Shown in pieces: positions 35,438 to 42,496 of a stretch of 64,000 nucleotides of DNA. Each line of letters starts with the position of its first letter. The stretch's first letter is position 1. The DNA comes from Flavobacteriaceae bacterium CRH (GTDB lineage: Bacteria > Bacteroidota > Bacteroidia > Flavobacteriales > Flavobacteriaceae), in the NCBI GenBank assembly GCA_001507425.1, contig LMAJ01000001.1, positions 186,001 to 250,000 on the forward strand, written 5' to 3'. The notes below the pieces were generated by a model that was not told where the DNA came from, ran no database searches, and saw nothing but the letters and a program-made list of their open reading frames with translations. A program made the position numbers and the translations under genes.

Positions 35438-36790
35438 ATGTTTGATAATTTAAGTGATAAGTTAGATAAAGCCTTCCATATATTAAAAGGGCACGGTAAA
35501 ATTACAGAAGTAAACGTTGCCGATACCTTAAAAGAAGTTCGTCGTGCCTTGCTTGATGCCGATGTTAACTTTAAAATTGCTAAAGATTTTACAACCAAAG
35601 TAAAAGAAAAAGCAATTGGTCAGGACGTTTTAACTACGCTTCAGCCAGGACAATTATTGGTGAAGTTAGTAAAAGATGAGCTGACAGAATTAATGGGTGG
35701 CGATGTTGCAGGAATTAACCTTTCTGGAACGCCTTCAGTTATTTTAATGTCAGGATTGCAAGGTTCTGGTAAAACAACTTTCTCAGGAAAATTAGCTAAT
35801 TTTCTAAAAACAAAGAAAAATAAAAAACCACTTCTTGTAGCGTGTGATATCTACCGTCCTGCGGCGATCAATCAGTTGCATGTTGTTGGAGACCAAATAG
35901 GTGTTGAGGTTTACTCAGAGCCGGAAAATAAAAATCCAGTTGAAATTGCTCAAAACGCAATTAAACATGCAAAAGCAAACGGTTTTAATGTCGTAATTGT
36001 CGATACCGCTGGTCGTTTGGCAGTAGACAAAGAAATGATGGATGAAATTGCACGTGTTCACAAAGCAATTCAGCCACATGAAACCTTGTTCGTTGTGGAT
36101 GCCATGACAGGACAAGATGCTGTAAACACAGCAAAAGCCTTCAACGACATCTTAAACTTTGATGGAGTTATTTTAACGAAATTAGATGGAGATACACGTG
36201 GTGGAGCTGCAATTTCGATTAAAACGGTTGTAAACAAACCAATCAAATTTGTAGGTACGGGAGAGAAAATGGAAGCAATTGATGTTTTCTATCCGGATCG
36301 TATGGCCGAGCGTATCTTAGGTATGGGAGACGTTGTGTCGCTTGTAGAAAGAGCGCAAGAGCAATTTGATGAAGAAGAAGCCAGAAAACTTCAAAAGAAA
36401 ATCGCTAAAAATGAATTTGGTTTTGATGATTTCTTAACGCAGATTCAGCAAGTGAAAAAAATGGGTAATATGAAAGACTTGGTAGGAATGATACCAGGAG
36501 CTTCAAAAGCCATGAAAGATGTAGAAATAGAAGATGATGCTTTCAAACATATTGAAGCAATCATACACTCGATGACGCCAATCGAAAGAAGCAAACCTGC
36601 CATAATCGACGTAAAAAGGAAAGCCAGAATCGCGAAAGGTTCCGGAACCAAAGTCGAGCAGGTAAATCAGTTAATGAAGCAGTTTGACCAAATGAGCAAA
36701 ATGATGAAGATGATGCAAGGTCCGGGCGGAAAAAACCTGATGAAAATGATGGGAGGCATGAAAGGAATGCCAGGCGGAATGCCGAGATAA
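35438..36790 (+). CDS. ffh: Signal recognition particle GTPase Ffh
   Basis: Ffh binds 4.5S RNA and signal sequences and delivers nascent membrane proteins to FtsY. It has 450 residues: N domain (FDNLSDKLDKAFHILKGHGK), G domain with GLQGSGKTTFSGKLANFL, VACDIYRPAAINQL, VDTAGRLAVDKEMMDE, TKLDGDTRGGAA, and a C-terminal M domain very rich in methionine (QFDQMSKMMKMMQGPGGKNL, MKMMGGMKGMPGGMPR). The initiator and length match the family. Single-gene unit. Confidence 0.97.
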   Translation: MFDNLSDKLDKAFHILKGHGKITEVNVADTLKEVRRALLDADVNFKIAKDFTTKVKEKAIGQDVLTTLQPGQLLVKLVKDELTELMGGDVAGINLSGTPSVILMSGLQGSGKTTFSGKLANFLKTKKNKKPLLVACDIYRPAAINQLHVVGDQIGVEVYSEPENKNPVEIAQNAIKHAKANGFNVVIVDTAGRLAVDKEMMDEIARVHKAIQPHETLFVVDAMTGQDAVNTAKAFNDILNFDGVILTKLDGDTRGGAAISIKTVVNKPIKFVGTGEKMEAIDVFYPDRMAERILGMGDVVSLVERAQEQFDEEEARKLQKKIAKNEFGFDDFLTQIQQVKKMGNMKDLVGMIPGASKAMKDVEIEDDAFKHIEAIIHSMTPIERSKPAIIDVKRKARIAKGSGTKVEQVNQLMKQFDQMSKMMKMMQGPGGKNLMKMMGGMKGMPGGMPR

Positions 36791-36801
36791 TAAAATAAAA
36801 A

Positions 36802-36902
36802 GTTTCAAGTTTCAGGTTTCAAGTTATGAAACTGAAATTTGGAACTTTTTTAGTATAAAAAAAATGAGTTTCATTTTTAACATGAAACTTGAAACCTGAA
36901 AC
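36802..36902. repeat. Long intergenic palindrome, family C (GTTTCA repeats)
   Basis: GTTTCAGGTTTCAAGTT (36809-36825) pairs perfectly with 36886-36902; an inner ATGAAAC/GTTTCAT pair (36826-36832 with 36868-36874) extends the stem. Related GTTTCA repeats occur at 51366-51419. It fills the ffh-folD gap. Confidence 0.75.
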
Positions 36903-36924
36903 AAATTAAACCTGAGACAAAACA

Positions 36925-37809
36925 ATGCAACTACTAGACGGTAAAAAAACATCAGAAGACATTAAAAACGAAATTGCAGCCGAAGTTCAATCCATAAAAG
37001 ATGCCGGAGGGAAAGTACCTCATTTAGCAGCGGTAATAGTGGGAACAAACGGAGCAAGTTTAACTTACGTAGGAAGTAAAGTAAAATCTTGTCAGCAAAT
37101 TGGCTTTGATTCTACTTTGGTAAGTTTACCCGAAGATATTACCGAAGAAGCGTTGTTAGCTAAAATTAAAGAGTTAAACGAAGATGATGATCTTGACGGA
37201 TATATCGTTCAATTACCGTTACCGAAACACATCGACGAGCAAAAAATATTATTAGCAATTGATCCTGATAAAGATGTTGATGGTTTTCACCCAACAAACT
37301 TTGGAAGAATGGCGCTTGAAATGGAAAGTTTCATCCCGGCAACACCATTTGGAATTATGGAATTGTTGGAGCGTTATAAAGTAGAAACTGCCGGAAAACA
37401 TACAGTTGTAATTGGAAGAAGCCACATCGTAGGCCGTCCAATGAGTATTTTAATGAGCCGCAAAGGAAATCCGGGAGATTCAACAGTTACCTTGACACAC
37501 AGCCGAACTAAAAACTTAGAAGAATTTACTAAAAATGCAGATATTATAATCACTGCTTTAGGAGTTCCTGAATTCTTGAAGGCCGATATGGTAAAAGAAG
37601 GAGTAACGGTTATTGATGTTGGAATTACTCGTGTAGAAGATGCATCAAACGCAAAAGGTTACGTAATAAAAGGCGATGTTGCTTTCGACGAAGTAAGCAA
37701 AAAAGCATCATTTATTACGCCAGTTCCTGGTGGAGTGGGACCAATGACAATTGCGATGTTACTTAAAAATACGCTTTTAGCCCGCAAAATGAGAAGCGCA
37801 AGAAAATAA
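36925..37809 (+). CDS. folD: Bifunctional methylenetetrahydrofolate dehydrogenase/cyclohydrolase FolD
   Basis: FolD interconverts methylene-, methenyl- and 10-formyl-tetrahydrofolate in one-carbon metabolism. It has 294 residues. The catalytic lysine is in [67 protein letters not shown] and [17 protein letters not shown] are all diagnostic. It follows ffh after a palindromic repeat; no clear separate promoter is seen, so it may be read through from ffh. Confidence 0.97.
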   Translation: MQLLDGKKTSEDIKNEIAAEVQSIKDAGGKVPHLAAVIVGTNGASLTYVGSKVKSCQQIGFDSTLVSLPEDITEEALLAKIKELNEDDDLDGYIVQLPLPKHIDEQKILLAIDPDKDVDGFHPTNFGRMALEMESFIPATPFGIMELLERYKVETAGKHTVVIGRSHIVGRPMSILMSRKGNPGDSTVTLTHSRTKNLEEFTKNADIIITALGVPEFLKADMVKEGVTVIDVGITRVEDASNAKGYVIKGDVAFDEVSKKASFITPVPGGVGPMTIAMLLKNTLLARKMRSARK

Positions 37810-37830
37810 TTTCTTTTCAAAACACACACA

Positions 37831-37857
37831 AAGCCTGTTCAATAGAGCAGGCTTTTT
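37831..37857 (+). terminator. Terminator of folD
   Basis: AAGCCTG pairs with CAGGCTT around TTCAATAGAG and is followed by T residues. Confidence 0.8.
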
Positions 37858-37943
37858 GCGTTACACAACTAAAAAAGTCTGCCCAAAGTACCATTTTAAT
37901 ATAGAATTAATATTTTAAAGTTTCGGGTCTTAAAAATAAAGGA

Positions 37944-37951
37944 TACTTTTG
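37944..37951 (+). promoter_or_regulatory. -7 promoter box for corA
   Basis: TACTTTTG matches TAnnTTTG and would give a leader of about 105 bases before corA. Confidence 0.5.
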
Positions 37952-38011
37952 CAGCACTTAAAAAAACTTCTCCAAATGGACGATTATTATTCGTTAGTAT
38001 TAAATTAAAAG

Positions 38012-38037
38012 CAGCTTTTGAAATTTTCAAAATGCTG
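38012..38037 (+). promoter_or_regulatory. Stem-loop in the corA leader
   Basis: CAGC-TTTTGAA pairs with TTCAAAA-T-GCTG (one bulged T) around ATT. There is no T-run, so it is not a simple terminator; it lies 22 bases before the corA ATG and could affect translation. Confidence 0.45.
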
Positions 38038-38059
38038 TGATAACACCCTGTATTTTTGA

Positions 38060-38986
38060 ATGAAAGCCTTTTACACAAACAACAACGGATTACTTGAAAT
38101 CTCAAAATGGACTCCAAACTGCTGGATCAATATTGAAAATCCATCAGAAACAGAAAAAAAATACCTATTAGAAGAACTTCAGATTCCTGAAGCATTTTAC
38201 AACGATATTGAAGATATTGACGAAAGGCCTCGTATCGAGATCGAAGACGGCTGGACGTTGATCATCATGCGTGTTCCTATAAAAAGCAATGACATAAAAC
38301 TGCCTTTTCAAACCATACCGCTTGGTTTGGTTTTTAAAGAAAATATTTGCGTTACAATTAGCTTTTACAAAACAGAAATTATAGCTGATTTTGTATTGTA
38401 TTCACAACGAAAAAATATTGAAATTCAGGATAATTTCGATTTGGTTCTAAGATTATTGCTGTCTTCAAGTGTTTGGTATTTAAAATATTTGAAACAGATT
38501 AATCAGAAGATAAAATTAGCTGAAGATAATTTAGAGAAATCCATCAAAAATGAAGAATTGCAGGCATTGCTTCAAATCGAAAAATGTCTTGTGTTTTTTA
38601 TTACTTCCTTAAAAGGAAACGATGTTTTATTTCATCGAATTAAAAACTTAAAATCTCAAAAAGCAAACTACGATCCGGATTTGCTTGAAGATGTCGAAAT
38701 TGAATTAAGCCAGGCTCAGGATACTGCCAACATTTATAGCAATATCCTAACCGGAATGATGGATGCCTACGCCTCAGTAATTTCGAACAATATGAATAAC
38801 ATCATGAAGCAAATGACATCCATTTCTATTATTTTGATGATTCCCACTTTGATCGCCAGTTTATACGGAATGAACGTGCCAAACGGTTTAGAAGAAAGCA
38901 AATATGGCATTTGGATACTTCTTTTAATTTCTGTTGTTTTATCTGCATGTGGGGTATTTCTTTTCAAAAGAAGAAGATGGTTTTAA
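38060..38986 (+). CDS. corA: CorA-family magnesium/divalent cation transporter
   Basis: A 308-residue inner-membrane channel protein. A large acidic cytoplasmic domain (EAFYNDIEDIDERPRIEIED) is followed by a long helix and two C-terminal membrane segments; the ion-selectivity motif is YGMNVPNG after the first (SIILMIPTLIASL). The C-terminus is basic (KRRRWF), as expected. A second TAnnTTTG box (38051-38058) ends only one base before the ATG, too close for normal initiation, so the promoter at 37944 is preferred. Confidence 0.93.
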   Translation: MKAFYTNNNGLLEISKWTPNCWINIENPSETEKKYLLEELQIPEAFYNDIEDIDERPRIEIEDGWTLIIMRVPIKSNDIKLPFQTIPLGLVFKENICVTISFYKTEIIADFVLYSQRKNIEIQDNFDLVLRLLLSSSVWYLKYLKQINQKIKLAEDNLEKSIKNEELQALLQIEKCLVFFITSLKGNDVLFHRIKNLKSQKANYDPDLLEDVEIELSQAQDTANIYSNILTGMMDAYASVISNNMNNIMKQMTSISIILMIPTLIASLYGMNVPNGLEESKYGIWILLLISVVLSACGVFLFKRRRWF

Positions 38987-39009
38987 TCAAAATTGAAATA
39001 AAATAGTAT

Positions 39010-39036
39010 AAGCCTGTTCGTTTGAATAGGCTTTTT
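39010..39036 (+). terminator. Terminator of corA
   Basis: AAGCCT pairs with AGGCTT around GTTCGTTTGAAT, followed by TTT. Confidence 0.7.
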
Positions 39037-39048
39037 CGTTTATAATCT

Positions 39049-39165
39049 GGGCGTGACCGTATTTACAAAAGGCGCTATTTAACAAACCGCTTATTCGCGC
39101 CTTTCGCAAATACGGTCGGGCTATACGCGCTACTTCGGTAGCCAGCTCCTATCCCTCACGCGGCT
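39049..39165. repeat. GC-rich multi-stem structured intergenic element
   Basis: The block is clearly richer in G and C than its surroundings and folds into a closed design. An outer stem GCGTGA/TCACGC (39051-39056 with 39156-39161) encloses a long hairpin, in which ACCGTATTTACAAAAGGCGC (39056-39075) pairs with 39097-39116 apart from two A-C positions, and a perfect GCTAC-TTCG-GTAGC hairpin (39129-39142). Flanking text (CGGGCTATACGC and ATCCCTCACGC) resembles, from memory, a dispersed Bacteroidota intergenic repeat. No open reading frame. It may be a mobile repeat or a structured RNA; its role is unknown. Confidence 0.7.
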
Positions 39166-39189
39166 CTCCGGTAATAAAATAGTTTTGTT

Positions 39190-39216
39190 CCTGCAAGATT
39201 TTCAAAACCTTGTAGG
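39190..39216. repeat. Short palindrome, CCTGCAAG type
   Basis: CCTGCAAG pairs with CTTGTAGG (one G-T pair), with TTTT/AAAA further inside. It lies directly after the GC-rich element and lacks a T-run. Confidence 0.5.
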
Positions 39217-39277
39217 TATCTATCTTAACATTGAAATAAAAAAATCATTTTTTCGCTTGTCAATTCAAAATAAAACA

Positions 39278-39285
39278 TAACTTTG
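39278..39285 (+). promoter_or_regulatory. -7 promoter box for the winged-helix locus
   Basis: TAACTTTG matches TAnnTTTG, 20 bases before the ATG at 39306. It overlaps the operator-like dyad at 39280-39296. Confidence 0.6.
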
Positions 39286-39296
39286 TACTTCAAAGT
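39280..39296 (+). promoter_or_regulatory. Operator-like dyad, copy 1 (ACTTTG-N5-CAAAGT)
   Basis: A perfect dyad overlapping the -7 box and the expected transcription start. The same half-sites with the same 5-base spacer recur at 40238-40254. Proposed target of the winged-helix regulator encoded in the locus. Confidence 0.55.
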
Positions 39297-39305
39297 ACTT
39301 TAATT

Positions 39306-39920
39306 ATGAATCAGAAGCATCAGGAAGATTTAGCACACATTCGCTCAATGATGGAGCGTTCTTCAAGATTTATATCTTTAAGCGGACTTTCAGGAGTTTT
39401 CGCTGGTTTGTCGGCATTAATTGGTGGATTGTACGTTTATCAGTTGTTTAAAGCAAATGGACTTGACTACTTTGACGGTGAACATAAATTATATTCAGCA
39501 AATCTGGTTTCAGAATTATTTTGGACAGGCGCTGTAATTTTGTTGTTCGCACTTACATTTGGAATCATTTTTACGATTAGAAAAAGCAGAAAATATAATT
39601 TGCCTGTCTGGACAACCGCTACAAAAAAAATGTTATTCAATTTAGCAGTTCCGCTTTTTGTTGGAGGTATATTTTGTCTGGCACTTTTATACCATCAAAT
39701 ATATGTTTTAGTTGCACCAACAACTTTAATATTTTATGGCTTAGCATTAATTAATGCAGAGAAATATACTTTTTCTGATGTGAAATATCTAGGATTCAGT
39801 GAACTTCTTTTAGGAGTTATTTCTCTTTTTTATGTTGGATATGGTTTAGTTTTTTGGATAATAGGCTTTGGTATTTTGCATATCTTGTACGGACTTGTAA
39901 TGTTCAAAAAATATAAATAA
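39306..39920 (+). CDS. Multi-pass membrane protein of a winged-helix-regulated locus
   Basis: A 204-residue protein with a short charged N-terminus (MNQKHQEDLAHIRSMMERSS) and about six hydrophobic segments, beginning with GLSGVFAGLSALIGGLYVY and ending in VFWIIGFGILHILYGLV. I know no function for it. Similar proteins preceding a small winged-helix regulator are common in Flavobacteria, to my recollection. The next gene starts 4 bases after its stop. The N-terminal helix with Met/Arg/Ser could interact with the regulator, but this is a guess. Confidence 0.85.
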   Translation: MNQKHQEDLAHIRSMMERSSRFISLSGLSGVFAGLSALIGGLYVYQLFKANGLDYFDGEHKLYSANLVSELFWTGAVILLFALTFGIIFTIRKSRKYNLPVWTTATKKMLFNLAVPLFVGGIFCLALLYHQIYVLVAPTTLIFYGLALINAEKYTFSDVKYLGFSELLLGVISLFYVGYGLVFWIIGFGILHILYGLVMFKKYK

Positions 39921-39923
39921 CCA

Positions 39924-40220
39924 ATGGGAATCATTGATAAACTAAATAAAGACTTTGAAAGCCGTGTCAGATTGGGAATTATGTCCATTCTGATGGTCAA
40001 TGACTGGGTAGATTTTACTGAGATGAAAACGCTCTTAAATATCACCGACGGTAATTTAGCAAGCCATTCTACAGCACTTGAAAAATCTGAATATATAGAA
40101 GTTAAAAAAGAATTCGTAGGCAAAAAGCCTAAAACATCTTACAGAGTGACCAATAGAGGACGCGCGGCCTTTAATGAACACTTATCTAGTCTTGAAAAAT
40201 TAATGAAATCTAACAAGTAA
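39924..40220 (+). CDS. Winged-helix DNA-binding protein (HTH_34/MarR-ArsR-like)
   Basis: A 98-residue regulator made of one winged-helix domain: FESRVRLGIMSILMVNDWVD, FTEMKTLLNITDGNLASHST (recognition helix region), LEKSEYIEVKKEFVGKKPKT and SYRVTNRGRAAFNEHLSSL. It lacks metal-binding cysteines and a separate ligand domain. It sits between two membrane-protein genes, and the same dyad (ACTTTG-N5-CAAAGT) precedes both flanking units, which suggests it represses its own locus. Confidence 0.9.
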   Translation: MGIIDKLNKDFESRVRLGIMSILMVNDWVDFTEMKTLLNITDGNLASHSTALEKSEYIEVKKEFVGKKPKTSYRVTNRGRAAFNEHLSSLEKLMKSNK

Positions 40221-40237
40221 AATTTTTTTACCCAAAT

Positions 40238-40254
40238 ACTTTGAAACACAAAGT
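40238..40254 (+). promoter_or_regulatory. Operator-like dyad, copy 2 (ACTTTG-N5-CAAAGT)
   Basis: A perfect dyad in the 52-base gap before the DUF4173-type gene, with half-sites and spacer length identical to 39280-39296. Only a degenerate -7 box (TACTTTG) overlaps it. Confidence 0.55.
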
Positions 40255-40272
40255 GCTTTTAAAATTAAAATC

Positions 40273-41667
40273 ATGAAAAAACATCATTTTATTCTGGCAT
40301 GCAGTTTCGTTTTTACACTGCTTTTTTACAAAGAGTCAATAGGAGTAAACCTCGCTATTTTTGGATTAGTTATAACAGGTTTAATCTGTTACTACTTTCA
40401 GGATCGTTTTATCGACCGCACACACTTAATTTTGGTTGTCACATCGGTTTTATCTTGCTTTGCCTTTGCGTGGTATGGCGATTTTGCTTCGTTTCTGGCA
40501 TTAGCAATGTCAGTTCTGTTTCTGCAATTTAAAACACAGGATTTTAAGCTCAAAATAATACAAATCTTCCCTCTTGTATTCTTAAACGGAGTAACCTCAT
40601 TAGGGCGCGTTTTTATGTTTGATCAATGGCTTCCGGAAAAGAAAATCAGCAATGATTTTACTAAAAAGCTGATCGCTTACTTTATTATTCCAACCGTATT
40701 TTTGCTATTGTTTTTTATAGTGTATTCATTTGGGAGTGATCATTTTTCATCACTATTTACAGATTACACTTTAGATATTGATATTGTACAATTGTTATTG
40801 ATAAGTGTTTTGGGCTTTTACATTTCCTTCAATATTTGGAATTATTGGGTTCCGGACGTATGCTACGATAAAAACGAATTGCTGGATAATGATTTCAAAA
40901 ATGCAGATGAAGTTAAAAATCAAAATACATTTTCATTTCTTGATCTGGATTTTGAACGAAAAAGCGGTGAGATTACCTTACTATTATTAAATTTCATGCT
41001 TTTAGTCTTTATAGTAACCTACAATTATGAGCAGTTTTTTGAAGTAGTAACAGCGCAGGCTTCGAAACTTAGTGCCGACACTCACGAAAGGGTAAATTCA
41101 GTGATTTTTTCTACTCTTATGGCCGTTGGAGTACTCTTATTTTATTTTAAAGGCGGATTTAATTTTGATCAGAAAGCAGCAACACTTAAAAAATTAGCCA
41201 AAATATGGATCTTCTTAAATGGTATTTTGATCGTAAGTACAATTATCAAAAATTCAGAATATGTATCGTTTTTCGGATTGACATATAAAAGACTTGGAGT
41301 TTATGCTTTTCTAATTTTGGCCATAATTGGTTTAGTTTATGCCTTTTTAAAAATTTCCAGACAAAAAACAAACGTTTATCTCTTTAACCAAATGATCTGG
41401 TATTTTTACGGAACCGTTCTACTATGCAGTTTTGTTAATTGGGGAGATTTAATTACAAAGTATAATATCTCCGTAAATAAAGGGTTAGAACCAAAATTTC
41501 TAAGCGGATTAAATTTTAATGATGAAGCGCGTCGGGAGTATTTCTTACATCAGCATCTCGATGGAAAAGACATAGAAATATCAAAAGAAGAAGAAATTGC
41601 ACAATATAAAAATCAGACAATTTTATCTAAGGTTTTATATTATGAATATGTAAATGATAGAAAGTAA
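40273..41667 (+). CDS. DUF4173-type multi-pass membrane protein
   Basis: A 464-residue protein with about ten to twelve hydrophobic segments. The central and C-terminal parts look like DUF4173: RKSGEITLLLLNFMLLVFIV, HERVNSVIFSTLMAVGVLLF, KIWIFLNGILIVSTIIKNSE, YVSFFGLTYKRLGVYAFLIL. A soluble, charged loop (about residues 205-235) separates the N-terminal third. The C-terminal tail is charged and probably cytoplasmic or periplasmic (HLDGKDIEISKEEEIAQYKN). Function unknown. It closes the winged-helix locus and is followed by a terminator. Confidence 0.85.
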   Translation: MKKHHFILACSFVFTLLFYKESIGVNLAIFGLVITGLICYYFQDRFIDRTHLILVVTSVLSCFAFAWYGDFASFLALAMSVLFLQFKTQDFKLKIIQIFPLVFLNGVTSLGRVFMFDQWLPEKKISNDFTKKLIAYFIIPTVFLLLFFIVYSFGSDHFSSLFTDYTLDIDIVQLLLISVLGFYISFNIWNYWVPDVCYDKNELLDNDFKNADEVKNQNTFSFLDLDFERKSGEITLLLLNFMLLVFIVTYNYEQFFEVVTAQASKLSADTHERVNSVIFSTLMAVGVLLFYFKGGFNFDQKAATLKKLAKIWIFLNGILIVSTIIKNSEYVSFFGLTYKRLGVYAFLILAIIGLVYAFLKISRQKTNVYLFNQMIWYFYGTVLLCSFVNWGDLITKYNISVNKGLEPKFLSGLNFNDEARREYFLHQHLDGKDIEISKEEEIAQYKNQTILSKVLYYEYVNDRK

Positions 41668-41672
41668 ATACC

Positions 41673-41705
41673 AAATCCCATTCATTATTTGAATGGGATT
41701 TTTTT
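41673..41705 (+). terminator. Terminator of the winged-helix locus
   Basis: AAATCCCATTC pairs with GAATGGGATTT around ATTATTT, followed by T residues. Confidence 0.9.
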
Positions 41706-41812
41706 CTGGTTTTTGGTTTAATGTAAGTCAATATTTATAAGTAATTAGAACAACTAATTGTTAATTAATATACTTATTACAAAGTGGTGAAACTTATTAA
41801 GAAATTGTTTAC

Positions 41813-41820
41813 TATATTTG
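41813..41820 (+). promoter_or_regulatory. -7 promoter box upstream of the 157-residue gene
   Basis: TATATTTG matches TAnnTTTG, giving a leader of roughly 100 bases before 41922. Confidence 0.5.
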
Positions 41821-41921
41821 ATTCTTGAAAAATGAATTTTTTTCTATGTTTTTAAATGAATAAAGTGAGATTTTTCTTAAAAATATAATTAATCTATAAG
41901 TCTAACCTAAAAACAAAACCC

Positions 41922-42395
41922 ATGACAAACATTACTATTAAAGAACCAAAAATTATTACTCCTCCAGGAACCAACATTACCCCGAAAGATGAAAGTGCTG
42001 CTGTTTCAATAGGAAAATTGACATTTCAAAAAACAAAATCAGTAGAAGTTTTGTCTCCATACGTTGAAGCATATTACGATGCTAAGAAAAATATGCTTGA
42101 GATAAATGCAGTCGTGTATGTCGATTCGACTACAATTAAAAACGATGTTCTTGATTATCAGATATTTCAAAATACTTACATTGATATTGAAGGAGATTCT
42201 CAATTGCAGTTTTTTATAGTATATGATATGCCTGAAGAATTATCAGAAGATTTGTTTATTTATGAAATAATTTTTCATGCAGACGCAGATATTTTTATCG
42301 GAGGCCTATCAAATTTAGAAAAAATCCAAACTTTTCTTTGGGATTCAGATCCAATAGCATCTCGAGGAACAGAAACTACTGTTCAACATGGATAG
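41922..42395 (+). CDS. Unknown acidic 157-residue protein
   Basis: I do not recognise this protein. It has no signal peptide, membrane segment or cysteine. A proline- and threonine-rich start (KEPKIITPPGTNITPKDESA) precedes what looks like a mixed beta fold (YVEAYYDAKKNMLEINAVVY, LQFFIVYDMPEELSEDLFIY, EIIFHADADIFIGGL), and the end is flexible and acidic. It is a single-gene unit with its own promoter box and a strong terminator, placed before a sensor-kinase operon on the same strand. Confidence 0.8.
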   Translation: MTNITIKEPKIITPPGTNITPKDESAAVSIGKLTFQKTKSVEVLSPYVEAYYDAKKNMLEINAVVYVDSTTIKNDVLDYQIFQNTYIDIEGDSQLQFFIVYDMPEELSEDLFIYEIIFHADADIFIGGLSNLEKIQTFLWDSDPIASRGTETTVQHG

Positions 42396-42422
42396 TTGAT
42401 AAGACAAACTCTCATTAAAGAT

Positions 42423-42459
42423 GATAAAAGCGGTATAGATATTCTATCACGCTTTTATC
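42423..42459 (+). terminator. Strong hairpin after the 157-residue gene
   Basis: GATAAAAGCG pairs perfectly with CGCTTTTATC, with an inner TAGA/TCTA pair. The T-run is inside the stem, so it is terminator-like rather than classic. Confidence 0.7.
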
Positions 42460-42496
42460 TCATTACTATTTAGTAAAATATAAGAAAAGCAGTATA

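Noticed and set aside
36802..36902. CRISPR array
   Set aside because: The repeated GTTTCA units are adjacent and form one palindrome; there are no evenly spaced unique spacers and no cas genes.
38051..38058. TATTTTTG as the corA promoter
   Set aside because: It ends one base before the ATG, so the transcript would start within the codon; the box at 37944 is more likely.
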